This document shows positions 43,491 to 53,831 of a stretch of DNA of 64,000 nt, piece after piece (the stretch's first letter is position 1; every line of letters starts with the position of its first letter). Origin of the DNA: an uncultured bacterium (GTDB lineage Bacteria > Cyanobacteriota > Vampirovibrionia > Gastranaerophilales > Gastranaerophilaceae). The translations under genes and the position numbers were made by a program. The stretch spans positions 1 through 64,000 of the forward strand of contig CASDOW010000012.1 of NCBI GenBank assembly GCA_949282195.1, in the 5' to 3' direction. Under the pieces are notes generated by a model. That model worked only from the letters and a program-made list of their open reading frames with translations. It made no database searches and was not told where the DNA came from.

Positions 43491-44045
43491 TTAAAAAAGC
43501 AACGCTATTGCGTTATCAATCTTGTTGTTTAAGGTTGCAATATCAGAATTATTTTCAATTATTATATCTGCTTTTGTTTTGTTTTTGTCGTTTTGACAAT
43601 TTATTCTTTGAAGAGCTGTATTTTTATCAATATTATTTCTTTTCATTAAGCGAGATAATCTTAGTTCTTTTTTCGAGTCGATAAAGATTATTTTATCAAA
43701 TAAGTCTTGAAATCCTGCTTCATATATAAGAGCGCCTGAAACAATAACAGCTTTTTTATCTTTATTTATTTCGAAAATATTTATAATATATTCTTTTAAT
43801 TTTGGATAAATAATGTTTTCCAGATTTTTTTTCTTGTTTAGGTCGCTAAAAACAATCTTTGCCAATTCAGTTCTTTTTAGGGTTTCAAATTCGCCTAAAA
43901 TTTTCTTTTTAATTTCGTCATCTTTTTCTAATAATTGATGAGAAATTTTATCTAAATCAACTACAACAAACCCTTTTTTTAAAAGGATATTTTCAACTTC
44001 TGATTTACCTGAAGCAATATTACCTGTTAAACCTATTTTTATCAT
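43491..44045 (-). CDS. coaE: Dephospho-CoA kinase
   Basis: The 184-residue P-loop kinase performs the last step of coenzyme A synthesis. It has GLTGNIASGKSEVENIL, VVDLDKISHQLL and the NIIYPKLKEYI segment, plus RLSRLMKRNNIDKNTALQRI in the lid region. It is monocistronic. TAAAAT stands six bases before the ATG, with no Shine-Dalgarno. Confidence 0.92.
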   Translation of the reverse strand: MIKIGLTGNIASGKSEVENILLKKGFVVVDLDKISHQLLEKDDEIKKKILGEFETLKRTELAKIVFSDLNKKKNLENIIYPKLKEYIINIFEINKDKKAVIVSGALIYEAGFQDLFDKIIFIDSKKELRLSRLMKRNNIDKNTALQRINCQNDKNKTKADIIIENNSDIATLNNKIDNAIALLF

Positions 44046-44051
44046 GGCTTT

Positions 44052-44057
44052 ATTTTA
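44052..44057 (-). promoter_or_regulatory. -10 element of leaderless coaE
   Basis: TAAAAT on the minus strand ends six bases before the ATG at 44045. Confidence 0.45.
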
Positions 44058-44071
44058 GCTTAAAATTATTG

Positions 44072-44077
44072 TATAAT
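44072..44077 (+). promoter_or_regulatory. -10 element of the Bax inhibitor-1-like gene
   Basis: TATAAT lies 33 bases before the ATG at 44111, with AAGGAGGAG as ribosome-binding site. Confidence 0.5.
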
Positions 44078-44110
44078 TCAAATTGATATTTTTATTAAGG
44101 AGGAGAAAAT

Positions 44111-44839
44111 ATGACATCAAATCCGATGTTAAACTCAAGAGTCCAAGAAAACGTTATTTTAGACGCTAAACCAATGACAGTTCAAGGTGCTGTTAATAAA
44201 ACATTGATTTTGTTGGCTGTTGTTGTTTTATCAGGTGTTTATACTTGGTATTTATGTGCTACAGGTTTTGCTGATAAAGCCTCATTATTATCCATAGTGG
44301 GTGCTGTTGCAGGGTTTATTTTGGCAATTATAACTTCTTTTAATCCAAAAGCTTCTAAATATACTGCTCCCGCTTATGCAATCTGCGAAGGGCTTTTGGT
44401 TGGTGCGGTAAGCTATATGTATAACGTTGCATATAATGGTATTGTGGTTAATGCTGTCGGAATAACTTTTCTTGCTTTATTTACAATGCTTTTATTGTAT
44501 AAATCAAGAGTAATTCAAGCAACTCCGACATTTAGAAAGGTTATTCTTATTTCAACAATTGCAATCGCAATATTTTATTTTGTAGGTTTGATAGGCGCAC
44601 TTTTGGGTCATCCTATGACAATTTTTAACGGTTCAATGATTGGAATAGTTGTGAGCCTTGTAATATGTGTTATTGCAGCTTTGAATTTTGTTTTGGATTT
44701 TGATTTTATAGAACAAGGTGCCAATAATAATATTCCTGATTATTTTGAATGGTATGGCGGTTTTGCTCTTTTGGTTACCGTTATTTGGTTATATTTTGAG
44801 ATTTTAAGATTATTGGCTCAATTAAGCCGCAGAGATTAA
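44111..44839 (+). CDS. Bax inhibitor-1/YccA family membrane protein
   Basis: The 242-residue protein has a polar N terminus of about 25 residues and seven predicted membrane helices. The ending DFIEQGANNNIPDYFEWYGGF with a following ILRLLAQLSRRD is characteristic of the family (UPF0005). Members are thought to act as pH-sensitive calcium leak channels or to modulate membrane proteolysis. The exact role here is unknown. AAGGAGGAG is a strong ribosome-binding site. recJ follows by eight bases. Confidence 0.9.
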   Translation: MTSNPMLNSRVQENVILDAKPMTVQGAVNKTLILLAVVVLSGVYTWYLCATGFADKASLLSIVGAVAGFILAIITSFNPKASKYTAPAYAICEGLLVGAVSYMYNVAYNGIVVNAVGITFLALFTMLLLYKSRVIQATPTFRKVILISTIAIAIFYFVGLIGALLGHPMTIFNGSMIGIVVSLVICVIAALNFVLDFDFIEQGANNNIPDYFEWYGGFALLVTVIWLYFEILRLLAQLSRRD

Positions 44840-44847
44840 TAAAAATA

Positions 44848-47208
44848 ATGCAATATAGAAAAATAAAAGTAAAAGAAAACAAAAATAAGATTAAAAGCTC
44901 AACTAAGGACTCATTCTTAGATGAGCTTTTGGCATTAAGAAATATAGTCGATGAAAAAGATATAGACAAATTTTTAAATCCGACAAGAAAAGATTTAATT
45001 TCTCCTTATGCTTTTTTAGATATGGAAAAAGCTAAAAATCGTATATTTGAGGCGATTGAAAAAAAACAAAAAATTCTTATCTGGGGCGATTTTGATTGTG
45101 ACGGAGTAACTTCAAGCGCTATATTATATAAAGCATTAAAAAAAATAAATGCAGATTTTATTAATTTTATTCCGGATAGATTACTGCACGGGCACGGGCT
45201 AAATTCAAAAGAGCTTTTAAAATTCATCTCAAAAGAAAAGGTCAAACTTGTAATAACGGTTGATTGCGGAATTTCAAATGTTTCTGAAATTAATCTTTTA
45301 AGAAGTTTTAATGTTGATACGATAATCACTGATCATCACGCAACGGATACAGAACTTCCTAATGCGTATTGCATTATTAATCCTCAGGTTAAAAACGCCC
45401 TTAGTGAAGATTTATCTTTTGAAGATATTCAATCTCTAAGCTCCAATTGCGGAGCAGGAATTGCTTATAAGCTTGCTATGGCATTATTGGAAAATATTGA
45501 TGATGATAGTTTAAAAGATGAATTAATGTTGATAGCAGCTTTAGGGACTATCGCTGATGTCGTGTCATTATTGGGCGAAAATAGGGCTTTAGTTAATGAA
45601 GCGTTGAATATTTTAAATTTCAAAAAAGAAAATTCTCATAAGGGAATTTATCAATTGTTATCTAAGAATATTAATTCTATAATCACAAGTTATGATATCG
45701 CTTTTATTTTAGCCCCAAGAATAAATGCGGTCGGAAGATTGGCAAATGCAAAATTGTCTTTTGATTTTTTAACTACTGATGACGATACAAAGTTATCTAT
45801 GATTATCGAAAAATTAGATAGCTATAATAAAATCCGACAATCAAAATGTTCTGAAACTTTTGAAGAAGTTAATAATTATTTAAAACAACATAAAGATGAA
45901 CAAAATAATCCGGCTATAATTCTCCTAAATCCTGATTGGCATATTGGAATTATAGGGATAGTTGCAGCTAAAATTGTTGAAGAATACAATAAGCCCTGTT
46001 TTTTAATGACGGTTGATGAAAATAATAATGCAAGATGTTCTATAAGAAGTAATGATTTAATTAATGTTTATAATGTCTTAAAAGAAAATGAAAATCTGTT
46101 TTTAGGTTTTGGCGGTCATAAATTGGCAGGGGGATGTTCTTTTAATAAAGATGATTTTGAAAATGTAAAAAAATCTCTTTTAAAAACAATAAAAGAACAA
46201 ATGCCTGATGAAAAGCAGGAAAATATTTTATATGTTGATATGGAAATGAAGCCTGATGATGTTGAACTTAATATTTTAGACAGTATAAATCAATTAGAGC
46301 CTTTTGGACAAGATAATCAAGCGCCTGTGTTTGCAATGTTTGATGTTAATTTAGACGAATTTAAGTTAATTGGTAAAGAACAAAATCACTTAAGGCTTGT
46401 TTTTTCAAAAGATGATAAAAAATTCCAATGTGTAAAATGGAATGAAAATGATGTTAAAATTCCTCTTGGGGCTAAGTGTGATATTGCTTTTTACCCAAGA
46501 TTAAATGAATTTAATGACGTTAAAAATATACAGCTTGAAATTGTTGATATTTATTCTTCTCAATATTCCGGCAGATTACAAAATGAAATCAAGATGTTTG
46601 ACCATAGAAAAAAAACAGGAATTTTATCTCAAATTTCATCTTATTTAGAGCGCGATAATATTGATATTGCGGTTTGGGCAAAAAACCCTCTAACAAAAGA
46701 GCTGCTATCTAAATATCAAAAAATAAAAGAAAATATTATAGATAAATTGAATAATCATAAAGGTTTGATGTTTTTTGACTACCCAAGCTCTTATGAAGAA
46801 ATGACTAAAATTTTATCTCAAATTCATCCTGATAAAATTCATTTTATGAATCATAAAATTGATGAAAATTTGGAAAATTACATTAAACAAATAAATGGTA
46901 TGATAAAATTTTGCCACAATAAAATGGAAGGTAAAATTGAAGTTCAAAGATTAGCGCAAGCTCTTGGAGTGAATGAAAATTTTATTCAAATTACTCTTGA
47001 AATTTTGGAAAATATTAATTCAATAAAGATATTGGATATAGATAAAATTGAATATTTAAAACCTTTTAACTATGAAGATTTTAAAAATGACTCATTGTTT
47101 GAAGTTTTAGGGGAAGAATTTGATAATATAATCAATTTTAAAAAATCACTCCTAAATTGTAATTTTTCAGAAATTGAAGATATGGTTATTTCTATTCTTA
47201 AAAAATAA
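44848..47208 (+). CDS. recJ: Single-stranded-DNA exonuclease RecJ
   Basis: The 786-residue DHH-family nuclease degrades single-stranded DNA 5' to 3' in recombination and repair. It has WGDFDCDGVTSSAIL near residue 80, the DHH motif in IITDHHATD, DCGIS, and the DHHA1 region with FGGHKLAGG. The C-terminal 200 residues are extra to the core and poorly conserved. No Shine-Dalgarno is visible before the ATG, so coupling to the upstream gene is likely. Confidence 0.93.
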   Translation: MQYRKIKVKENKNKIKSSTKDSFLDELLALRNIVDEKDIDKFLNPTRKDLISPYAFLDMEKAKNRIFEAIEKKQKILIWGDFDCDGVTSSAILYKALKKINADFINFIPDRLLHGHGLNSKELLKFISKEKVKLVITVDCGISNVSEINLLRSFNVDTIITDHHATDTELPNAYCIINPQVKNALSEDLSFEDIQSLSSNCGAGIAYKLAMALLENIDDDSLKDELMLIAALGTIADVVSLLGENRALVNEALNILNFKKENSHKGIYQLLSKNINSIITSYDIAFILAPRINAVGRLANAKLSFDFLTTDDDTKLSMIIEKLDSYNKIRQSKCSETFEEVNNYLKQHKDEQNNPAIILLNPDWHIGIIGIVAAKIVEEYNKPCFLMTVDENNNARCSIRSNDLINVYNVLKENENLFLGFGGHKLAGGCSFNKDDFENVKKSLLKTIKEQMPDEKQENILYVDMEMKPDDVELNILDSINQLEPFGQDNQAPVFAMFDVNLDEFKLIGKEQNHLRLVFSKDDKKFQCVKWNENDVKIPLGAKCDIAFYPRLNEFNDVKNIQLEIVDIYSSQYSGRLQNEIKMFDHRKKTGILSQISSYLERDNIDIAVWAKNPLTKELLSKYQKIKENIIDKLNNHKGLMFFDYPSSYEEMTKILSQIHPDKIHFMNHKIDENLENYIKQINGMIKFCHNKMEGKIEVQRLAQALGVNENFIQITLEILENINSIKILDIDKIEYLKPFNYEDFKNDSLFEVLGEEFDNIINFKKSLLNCNFSEIEDMVISILKK

Positions 47209-47237
47209 TGTTAAAAAATGTAATAATTAGGCTATAT

Positions 47238-47243
47238 TATAAT
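47238..47243 (+). promoter_or_regulatory. -10 element of the fliN gene
   Basis: TATAAT lies 34 bases before the ATG at 47278. AGAGGGGA is the ribosome-binding site. Confidence 0.45.
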
Positions 47244-47277
47244 TCTATGTTATAAGTAATATTATAGAGGGGATATA

Positions 47278-47592
47278 ATGCCGCAAGATGTAACCAATAG
47301 TATTATAGAAAATTTTAAGAATATTTCTAAAGTCGGAAATGTAGAAGTAACTCTTTGTGCTGAGCTTGGTAGAGCTAAAATATCCCTAAGAGATGCAATT
47401 GAATATGATGAGGGTTCAATTGTAATGCTTGATAAATTTGAAGATGAGCCTGTTGATGTTTATGTTGATGATATTTTAATTGCAAAAGCAAAAATAGTTG
47501 CAATAGAAGATACATATGGAATAAAAATAGTTGAAATAATCGAAAACAAAAACTTAGAAAACGAAAAAAATGACACAACTAACCAGATATAA
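47278..47592 (+). CDS. fliN: Flagellar motor switch protein FliN-like
   Basis: The 104-residue protein is a single SpoA/FliN domain. It contains VEVTLCAELGRAKISLRDAI (the 'v-v-lG-t-i-l-dll-l--G' consensus), VMLDKFEDEPVDVYVDDILIAKAKIVAIED, and ends in a charged tail. It would form the base of the switch C-ring and bind FliM. It is isolated from the main flagellar operon and overlaps the next gene by 23 bases. Confidence 0.88.
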   Translation: MPQDVTNSIIENFKNISKVGNVEVTLCAELGRAKISLRDAIEYDEGSIVMLDKFEDEPVDVYVDDILIAKAKIVAIEDTYGIKIVEIIENKNLENEKNDTTNQI

Positions 47593-48307
47593 AAGAAATT
47601 TTGAAGAAAATGGCATCACTCAAGCTGCTCAAGAAAAGCTTTTGAATTCAAGAGTGCTTATTATGGGAGCAGGCGGACTTGGTTCGGGTGTAATTATGAA
47701 TTTAGCCGCGCTTGGTGTCGGACAAATAAAGATAATAGACGGCGATATTGTTGAAGAAAGCAATTTAAACAGGCAAATTATCCACAAATACAAAAATATT
47801 GGCAGAGCAAAGGTAATTTCTGCAAAAGACTGGGTTCAGGAATTTAATCCTGATATTAGAGTTGAGCTTGATAAAATTAAAATTAATGAATTAAATTATT
47901 TTAATGTAATTCAAGGTTATGATGTAATTGTGGATTGTTTTGATACTTATGAATCAAAATATATGTTAAATGAAATTGCACTAAGACATAAAAAAATTCT
48001 TATCCATGGTGCAACACAAGGTTTTTATGGTCAAGTTACTACCATTATTCCCGATAAAACAGGGTGTTTAGAGTGCGTAATGCAAAAGCCTGCTAATTAT
48101 AATGAAATCACTTTGGCTTCATTGTCTTCGGTTGTTAATACAATTTCAGCCCTGCAAGCTCAAGAGGTTCTTAAAGTTTTAACTAATACAGGTAAACCTT
48201 TATTGGATAAATTACTTGTATTTGACGGATTAACTTCAGAATTTAAAACTTTGAGTTATGCAAAAAATCTTGCTTGTCCAGTTTGTTCAGCCAATAATAT
48301 ATATTAA
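47570..48307 (+). CDS. ThiF/MoeB-family E1-like adenylyltransferase
   Basis: The 245-residue protein has the nucleotide-binding GAGGLGSGVIMNLAALGVG, DGDIVEESNLNRQI, the catalytic DCFDTYESKYMLN segment and two CxxC pairs (CLEC and CPVC) for structural zinc. Such enzymes adenylate the C-terminal glycine of a sulfur-carrier protein (MoaD or ThiS). No rhodanese domain is fused, and no carrier or sulfurtransferase gene is adjacent. ThiF, MoeB or HesA cannot be told apart here. It overlaps fliN by 23 bases. Confidence 0.88.
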   Translation: MTQLTRYKRNFEENGITQAAQEKLLNSRVLIMGAGGLGSGVIMNLAALGVGQIKIIDGDIVEESNLNRQIIHKYKNIGRAKVISAKDWVQEFNPDIRVELDKIKINELNYFNVIQGYDVIVDCFDTYESKYMLNEIALRHKKILIHGATQGFYGQVTTIIPDKTGCLECVMQKPANYNEITLASLSSVVNTISALQAQEVLKVLTNTGKPLLDKLLVFDGLTSEFKTLSYAKNLACPVCSANNIY

Positions 48308-48312
48308 CAACA

Positions 48313-48771
48313 ATGTATCATTCAAGTCTAAAATACGCTAAAATATTATTATTTTTTTCAATCTTAATGGCACTTTTAACGATAACTGCCAAACAAACTC
48401 TGACGGCAGAAATGGAAAAGGCTGAAATTGCTCAGCAAATCAGAAGACAAGAAGAACAACAGATAATAAAGCAATTCTTGGAAAATAATAATCAACCCAA
48501 GGAAACCCAACTGCAGCAACAAGTTCAAATTTCAAAAGAACAACTTGCCAAAGATGAATTTAATAATGGAAATATAGATAATGCTATTTCAATCTATCAG
48601 GAGTTATTAAACCAGCCTGAAGCAAACAAAGCAGAAATTAAAAATAAGCTTATTGAATGTTACAGACAAAAAGGCTTAAATGAAGAAGCTGATAAATTAT
48701 TGAGTGAAGATATAGAAAATTCTGTGAATAATAACGATGAAGTTATTTTAAATCAAAATAATCAAGAATAA
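48313..48771 (+). CDS. Membrane-anchored helical repeat protein, unknown
   Basis: The 152-residue protein has one N-terminal membrane helix (AKILLFFSILMALLTITA), a Gln/Glu-rich coiled coil, and one to two TPR-like helical pairs (AKDEFNNGNIDNAISIYQELL, then LIECYRQKGLNEEADKLL). It probably acts as a scaffold in the periplasm or at the membrane. It follows the ThiF-like gene by five bases and overlaps the convergent wecB gene by 29 bases at the stop end. Confidence 0.6.
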   Translation: MYHSSLKYAKILLFFSILMALLTITAKQTLTAEMEKAEIAQQIRRQEEQQIIKQFLENNNQPKETQLQQQVQISKEQLAKDEFNNGNIDNAISIYQELLNQPEANKAEIKNKLIECYRQKGLNEEADKLLSEDIENSVNNNDEVILNQNNQE

Positions 48772-49861
48772 TTTTTTCTATATATTGACAGGCTTTTCCG
48801 TCCCCATAAGGATTTACTGCTTTCGACATTTTTTCATATTTTTCTTCATTTAAAAGAAGCTCGCTAACTTTATTGACAATTTTTTCTTTATTTGTTCCAA
48901 CTAAGCACACTCCGCCATATTCAAGAGCTTCAGGGCGTTCTGTTTCATCCCTTAAAACCAAAACAGGAACTCCTAAAGCGGGAGCTTCTTCTTGAACTCC
49001 GCCTGAATCGGTTAATATAATATGTGATTTTTTCATTAAATTGCAAAATGGAACATAATCCAACGGTTCAATTAATTTAACTCTTTCAACATTTTCTAAT
49101 ATAGGTTTAACCGTATTTCTGACATTAGGGTTTAAATGTAGAGGATAAACTACTTGAATGTCTTTATGTTTTTCAATTAATTCTTTTATTGCATAACAAA
49201 TATTTTCTAACGGTTTTCCAAAGTTTTCTCTTCTGTGGGATGTTAATAGAATTGTTTTTAAATCAGAATTTAGATTTATAAAATCAAGATTGGCTTTTTT
49301 GTTTTCAACAACATATAATAAAGCGTCAATTACAGTGTTACCTGTTTTATATATGCCTTTTTTAATTCCTGATTTTTCAATATTTTCGCAGGCTCTATCA
49401 GTAGGGCAAAACATTAAGTCAGAAACAGAGTCTACTATCACGCGATTAATTTCTTCAGGGAAGGGATAATCTTTGTCAAAAGTTCTTAATCCTGCTTCAA
49501 CGTGTCCTATTTTAATTCTTGAATAAAATGCACTTAGGGCGCTAATTCCTGCTGTTGTCGTGTCGCCATGGACTAAAACTAAGTCGGGTTTTTCTTTTTC
49601 AAAGACCTTTCTGGTTTCGGTCAATATTTCGCAAGATAAATCCCAAAGATTTTGATTGGGCTTCATTAGATTTAAGTCATAATCAGGAGTTACTTCAAAA
49701 AGTTCCAGTACGCTATCAAGCATTTGTCTGTGTTGAGCGGTAACTATGGTTAGAACTTCAAAATTGTTATTTTCCTTTAATTTCTTAACTAAAGGACACA
49801 TTTTAATCGCTTCGGGGCGAGTTCCAAAAACTAATGCAATTTTAATTTTATTGTTTGACAT
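48743..49861 (-). CDS. wecB: UDP-N-acetylglucosamine 2-epimerase (non-hydrolysing)
   Basis: The 372-residue enzyme converts UDP-GlcNAc to UDP-ManNAc for surface polysaccharides. It has VFGTRPEAIKMCPLVKKL at the N terminus, HRRENFGKPL, and SGGVQEEAPALGVPVLVLRD with ETERPEALEYGG. All are family signatures. The start is preceded by an A/T-rich stretch with TAAAAT nine bases upstream. The gene for the glycosyltransferase lies upstream on the same strand, 34 bases away. Confidence 0.94.
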   Translation of the reverse strand: MSNNKIKIALVFGTRPEAIKMCPLVKKLKENNNFEVLTIVTAQHRQMLDSVLELFEVTPDYDLNLMKPNQNLWDLSCEILTETRKVFEKEKPDLVLVHGDTTTAGISALSAFYSRIKIGHVEAGLRTFDKDYPFPEEINRVIVDSVSDLMFCPTDRACENIEKSGIKKGIYKTGNTVIDALLYVVENKKANLDFINLNSDLKTILLTSHRRENFGKPLENICYAIKELIEKHKDIQVVYPLHLNPNVRNTVKPILENVERVKLIEPLDYVPFCNLMKKSHIILTDSGGVQEEAPALGVPVLVLRDETERPEALEYGGVCLVGTNKEKIVNKVSELLLNEEKYEKMSKAVNPYGDGKACQYIEKIILDYFDLK

Positions 49862-49895
49862 AATGTTTTTATTTTACTATAAAAAATTTAATTTG

Positions 49896-51131
49896 TTATT
49901 TAATCCCAAATCTTGAATAGAAGAACTTAACCAAGGATTCAATAGCCTTAACGCCTCTAACATGTTGAATAGCAGAGTTTTTGCAGTATAGAAAATCATA
50001 ATAACTCAATTGATAATTTCTTTGTGTGGCTAAATCCAGCCATAAGTTTTCATGAACTGCACCTTTTTCATAGCCAACAAGGTTATTATGATAATAAGGC
50101 AGATAATCCACCAAGGTGTTGATAAAGTTTTTTCTTCCGCTGTATTTTAAATAGCTTTCTCTTGGTTCATAATATTCAGGGTGAGAAATTATTTTATGAA
50201 TAGCATCAGCCATACATTCTGCGGAAAATACTTCTGCGTATTCGCCGCTCTTTTCCCTTAAAATCGGATGTCCGCCCCTTGCCCATTTGTTGTGGTCACG
50301 AAAAACAACTACAGGAGTATCGCAAGCATTTGCTTCGCCTATGGAGCGATTTTTTCCCTCAATTAGCGAAGCTAAAATTAAGCACCTTGAGGCGGTGTAA
50401 TATTTTAACAATTCTTTGTGGTCAATCCATGGGTAAAAATCAACATTTTTAATTGAAGGACCTAAAATTTTAATAACTTCATCCAGTTGTTGTTTTTGAC
50501 TTTCGGGAAGGTTTTGGTAATTAATTTCGCCGTTTTCTGCTTTAATTACCTTTTTTGTACCTAACACAAAAGCCGTTTTTAAGGTTTTATTGTATTTTCT
50601 TTCATATTCTTTAATTATAGAAGCCACCATTGGAAGATTTTTAACTTCCAGCGGCGTTGAAACACAAATTAAGTCAATTGTTTTCGGGGTATTAAAAGTC
50701 GGTGCTATTTTGTATTCATTTGTAAAATCAACATCCTGCAATGGAATAAAAGGAATATGTCTTTTGTGGGGATATTTGTTTTTATAATATTCTTCTCTTG
50801 CCTTGTTTTTATAACAAGTTAAATAAAAATCGGCATTATTTGACCAAGAATAATTTGACCACATTGTATATGCGCCGGCAAAAAATATTTTTTTTATATC
50901 AGGAAATAATTTTAAAAGATATTCGCAGCCTTGTGAATAGAAAATTCCTTTTAAGAACCTGTTTTTGTATCTTAATGGAGGCAGAGGAATAACAAAATCA
51001 ATTTTTTCGTGTAGATTTTTTTCATCTTCGAAAAATTCTCCTGTGTATGCATCAATGTCGTCCCATATTTCTTCAATGGGTTTTGCAACATGAGGAGCCT
51101 TAAAATATTTTTTTGGATAAACGCCTTTCAT
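49896..51131 (-). CDS. Glycosyltransferase (GT-B, GT4-like)
   Basis: The 411-residue protein has a GT4-type C-terminal half: LICVSTPLEVKNLPMVASII, FYPWIDHKELLKYYTASRCL, LASLIEGKNRSIGEANACDTPVVVF (the E-x7-E type nucleotide-sugar site). The N-terminal half has a Rossmann-like domain without the usual glycine-rich start. I chose the ATG at 51131 (MKGVYPKK) over 51167 because TAAAAT lies seven bases before it. Adjacent wecB suggests surface polysaccharide synthesis. The acceptor is unknown. Confidence 0.75.
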   Translation of the reverse strand: MKGVYPKKYFKAPHVAKPIEEIWDDIDAYTGEFFEDEKNLHEKIDFVIPLPPLRYKNRFLKGIFYSQGCEYLLKLFPDIKKIFFAGAYTMWSNYSWSNNADFYLTCYKNKAREEYYKNKYPHKRHIPFIPLQDVDFTNEYKIAPTFNTPKTIDLICVSTPLEVKNLPMVASIIKEYERKYNKTLKTAFVLGTKKVIKAENGEINYQNLPESQKQQLDEVIKILGPSIKNVDFYPWIDHKELLKYYTASRCLILASLIEGKNRSIGEANACDTPVVVFRDHNKWARGGHPILREKSGEYAEVFSAECMADAIHKIISHPEYYEPRESYLKYSGRKNFINTLVDYLPYYHNNLVGYEKGAVHENLWLDLATQRNYQLSYYDFLYCKNSAIQHVRGVKAIESLVKFFYSRFGIK

Positions 51132-51138
51132 AAGATAA

Positions 51139-51144
51139 ATTTTA
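51139..51144 (-). promoter_or_regulatory. -10 element of leaderless glycosyltransferase gene
   Basis: TAAAAT on the minus strand ends seven bases before the ATG at 51131. Confidence 0.4.
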
Positions 51145-51182
51145 TATAATTCTTTATGATTTTTCAAGTTTTAATTATGATT

Positions 51183-51211
51183 TTGCGCTTAAAAATTTTT
51201 TATTATATAAT
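51183..51211 (+). promoter_or_regulatory. gyrA promoter
   Basis: -35 TTGCGC (51183-51188), 17 bases, -10 TATAAT (51206-51211). The leader carries GAGGAG at 51231-51236. Confidence 0.65.
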
Positions 51212-51244
51212 ATTGTTAACAGACTGTTTAGAGGAGAGTGTATT

Positions 51245-53785
51245 TTGGCTCAAACTAGCTTATTTGATGACGGAAAAATAATCCCCGTTAATATACGTGA
51301 CGAGATGAAACGTTGTTATATAGATTATGCAATGAGCGTAATTGTAGGTCGTGCCTTGCCCGATGTTAGAGATGGTTTAAAGCCTGTTCACAGACGTATT
51401 TTATTTGCGATGAATGAACTTGGCATGGCGCCTGATAAACCGTTTAAAAAATGCGCAAGAATAGTTGGGGAAGTTCTTGGTAAATATCACCCCCATGGCG
51501 ATAGCTCCGTATATGAAGCTCTTGTTCGTATGGCTCAAGACTTTTCTACCAGATATTTAACCGTAGACGGGCATGGTAACTTTGGTTCGGTGGATGGTGA
51601 CGGTGCTGCCGCAATGCGTTATACGGAAGCAAGAATGCACAAGATTACTACCGCAATGCTTGCAGATATTGATTGTGAAACGGTTAATTTTGTACCTAAT
51701 TTTGACGGTTCCTTAGAAGAGCCTTCCGTTTTACCTACCAGACTTCCTATGCTTTTATTGAATGGAACTTCAGGTATTGCAGTCGGTATGGCAACAAACA
51801 TTCCTCCGCATAACTTAAATGAAGTTGTAGACGGCGTTATAGCATTAATTGATAACCCGGATATTACAACGGAAGGATTAATGCAATATATTAAAGGACC
51901 TGATTTCCCTACTGCCGCAACAATTGTGGGCACGTCTGAAATTAAAAAAGCATATGAAACAGGCAGAGGTTCAATAAAAATGCGTGCCGTTTCATCAATT
52001 GAAGAACTTCAAGGCGGAGGCGGACGTCAAGGCAGAAGCGCTATTGTAGTAACAGAAATTCCTTATCAGGTTAATAAAGCGGAATTAATCAGAAAAATTG
52101 CCGAACTTGTTAAAGACGGTAAAATTCAAGGCATTTCAGACCTTCGAGATGAATCAGACAGAGAAGGTATGAGAATTGTTATTGAATTAAAACGTGATGC
52201 TAAACCTGATGTTGTAAGAAATAATTTATATAAACAAACCGCACTATCTACAAGCTTTGGCTTTAATATGGTAGCTTTAGTCGGTCAGCAGCCGAGATTG
52301 TTAAATCTTTATGAAGTTTTGACAGAATTTGTTGAACATAGGGTTGAAGTAATAACGAGAAGAACAATGTTTTTCTTGAAAAAAGCTAAATCTCGCGCTC
52401 ATATCTTAGAAGGTTTGATGATTGCACTAAATTCACTTGATGAAGTTATTGAATTAATCAAAAAATCTCCTAATACAGAGGCTGCTCGTTCAGGCTTAAT
52501 CAATCGCTTCGGATTAGATGTTGAGCAAGCAAATGCAATCCTTGAAATGCAATTAAGACGCTTGACAGGATTGGAGCAAGATAAAATCAGAGCGGAACAC
52601 GCTGAATTATTGAAGAAAATTGCCGAATATGAAGAACTTTTATCTTCAAGAGATAAGATTTTAGCTTTAATTAAAGTCGAATTAAACGAAGATAAAGAAA
52701 AATACGGGGATGAAAGAAAAACTCAAATTATTCCTGAAGAAGGCGAAGTTACAATTGAGGATTTAACTCCTAATACTCAAATGGCGGTATTTATTACTCG
52801 TCAAGGTTATATTAAGAGAATTTCTCTTGATACTTTTGTTCGTCAAAATAGGGCAACAAGAGGAAAAGGCGGAATGAAAACCAAAGAAGATGATGATGTA
52901 GCTCATTTCTTTACTGCTATGATGCATGACAAGGTTCTGTTCTTCTCATCTAAAGGTCTTGTTTATTCTTTATCTGTTTATGATTTCCCTGAAGGCTCAA
53001 GACAATCAAAGGGATTACCTATCATAAACGTTCTTCCTTTGGAACAAGACGAACAAATTACGGCAATTGTACCGGTTTCAGAGTTTAAAGAAGATTTGAA
53101 TTTAATTATGTTAACTAAGAAAGGTTATATTAAGAGAATTTCTCTTGATAACTTTACTTCAATTCGAAGAAACGGTTTAATTGCAATCGGTTTAGAAGAA
53201 AATGATACATTGAATTGGGTTAAACTTGCAAAAGGAAATGATGAAATCATAATCGGTACATCTTGCGGTATGGCAATTCGCTTCCCGATTGAGGACTTAA
53301 GACCTCTGGGCAGAAGTGCTCGCGGAGTTAACTCAATGAAATTAAGAGCTTCTGATGAAATTATCGGCTGCGATGTTGTTCCAAAAGATTATGACGCTGA
53401 TTTATTGGTTGTGACATCAGACGGTTTTGGAAAACGTTCAAAAATTTCTGAATTTAGAACACAAAACAGAGGCGGAATGGGTCTTATTGCAACCAAATTT
53501 AAATCAACAGCTTCAAGACTGGTTGATTTATCCATAGTTAAAGAAGAAGATGAAATCATGGTTGTAACGGCAAATGGTGTTGTTACAAGGGTTAGCGCTT
53601 CTGATATTTCTCGTCAAGGCAGACCCGCCACAGGTGTTAGAGTTCAAACTCTTGATGGAGATGATTATGTTGTATCCGTAAATAAAATCATAAACACGGA
53701 TGACGAAGAAAAAGATAAAGATATTGTTCAAGAGGCAAAAGAAGAAATTGCAAATTCTGTTGAACAAGGTAATATCTTTGAATAA
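51245..53785 (+). CDS. gyrA: DNA gyrase subunit A (TTG start)
   Basis: The 846-residue topoisomerase subunit has [28 protein letters not shown], the active-site tyrosine in [10 protein letters not shown], and a C-terminal beta-pinwheel with six repeats of the 'iT--G--kR' type. A degenerate GyrA box ([10 protein letters not shown]) supports GyrA over ParC. The start is TTG at 51245, chosen because GAGGAG stands eight bases before it and the [17 protein letters not shown] start is family-like. The tail is acidic. Confidence 0.92.
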   Translation: MAQTSLFDDGKIIPVNIRDEMKRCYIDYAMSVIVGRALPDVRDGLKPVHRRILFAMNELGMAPDKPFKKCARIVGEVLGKYHPHGDSSVYEALVRMAQDFSTRYLTVDGHGNFGSVDGDGAAAMRYTEARMHKITTAMLADIDCETVNFVPNFDGSLEEPSVLPTRLPMLLLNGTSGIAVGMATNIPPHNLNEVVDGVIALIDNPDITTEGLMQYIKGPDFPTAATIVGTSEIKKAYETGRGSIKMRAVSSIEELQGGGGRQGRSAIVVTEIPYQVNKAELIRKIAELVKDGKIQGISDLRDESDREGMRIVIELKRDAKPDVVRNNLYKQTALSTSFGFNMVALVGQQPRLLNLYEVLTEFVEHRVEVITRRTMFFLKKAKSRAHILEGLMIALNSLDEVIELIKKSPNTEAARSGLINRFGLDVEQANAILEMQLRRLTGLEQDKIRAEHAELLKKIAEYEELLSSRDKILALIKVELNEDKEKYGDERKTQIIPEEGEVTIEDLTPNTQMAVFITRQGYIKRISLDTFVRQNRATRGKGGMKTKEDDDVAHFFTAMMHDKVLFFSSKGLVYSLSVYDFPEGSRQSKGLPIINVLPLEQDEQITAIVPVSEFKEDLNLIMLTKKGYIKRISLDNFTSIRRNGLIAIGLEENDTLNWVKLAKGNDEIIIGTSCGMAIRFPIEDLRPLGRSARGVNSMKLRASDEIIGCDVVPKDYDADLLVVTSDGFGKRSKISEFRTQNRGGMGLIATKFKSTASRLVDLSIVKEEDEIMVVTANGVVTRVSASDISRQGRPATGVRVQTLDGDDYVVSVNKIINTDDEEKDKDIVQEAKEEIANSVEQGNIFE

Positions 53786-53795
53786 TGTTATATTA

Positions 53796-53825
53796 AAAGA
53801 GGGTCAGATGACCCTCTTTAATTAT
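53796..53825. terminator. Terminator of gyrA, probably bidirectional
   Basis: AAAGAGGGTCA (53796-53806) pairs with TGACCCTCTTT (53809-53819), folding around a small loop. T residues follow on the plus strand and on the minus strand for the convergent kinase gene. Confidence 0.85.
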
Positions 53826-53831
53826 TAAAAA

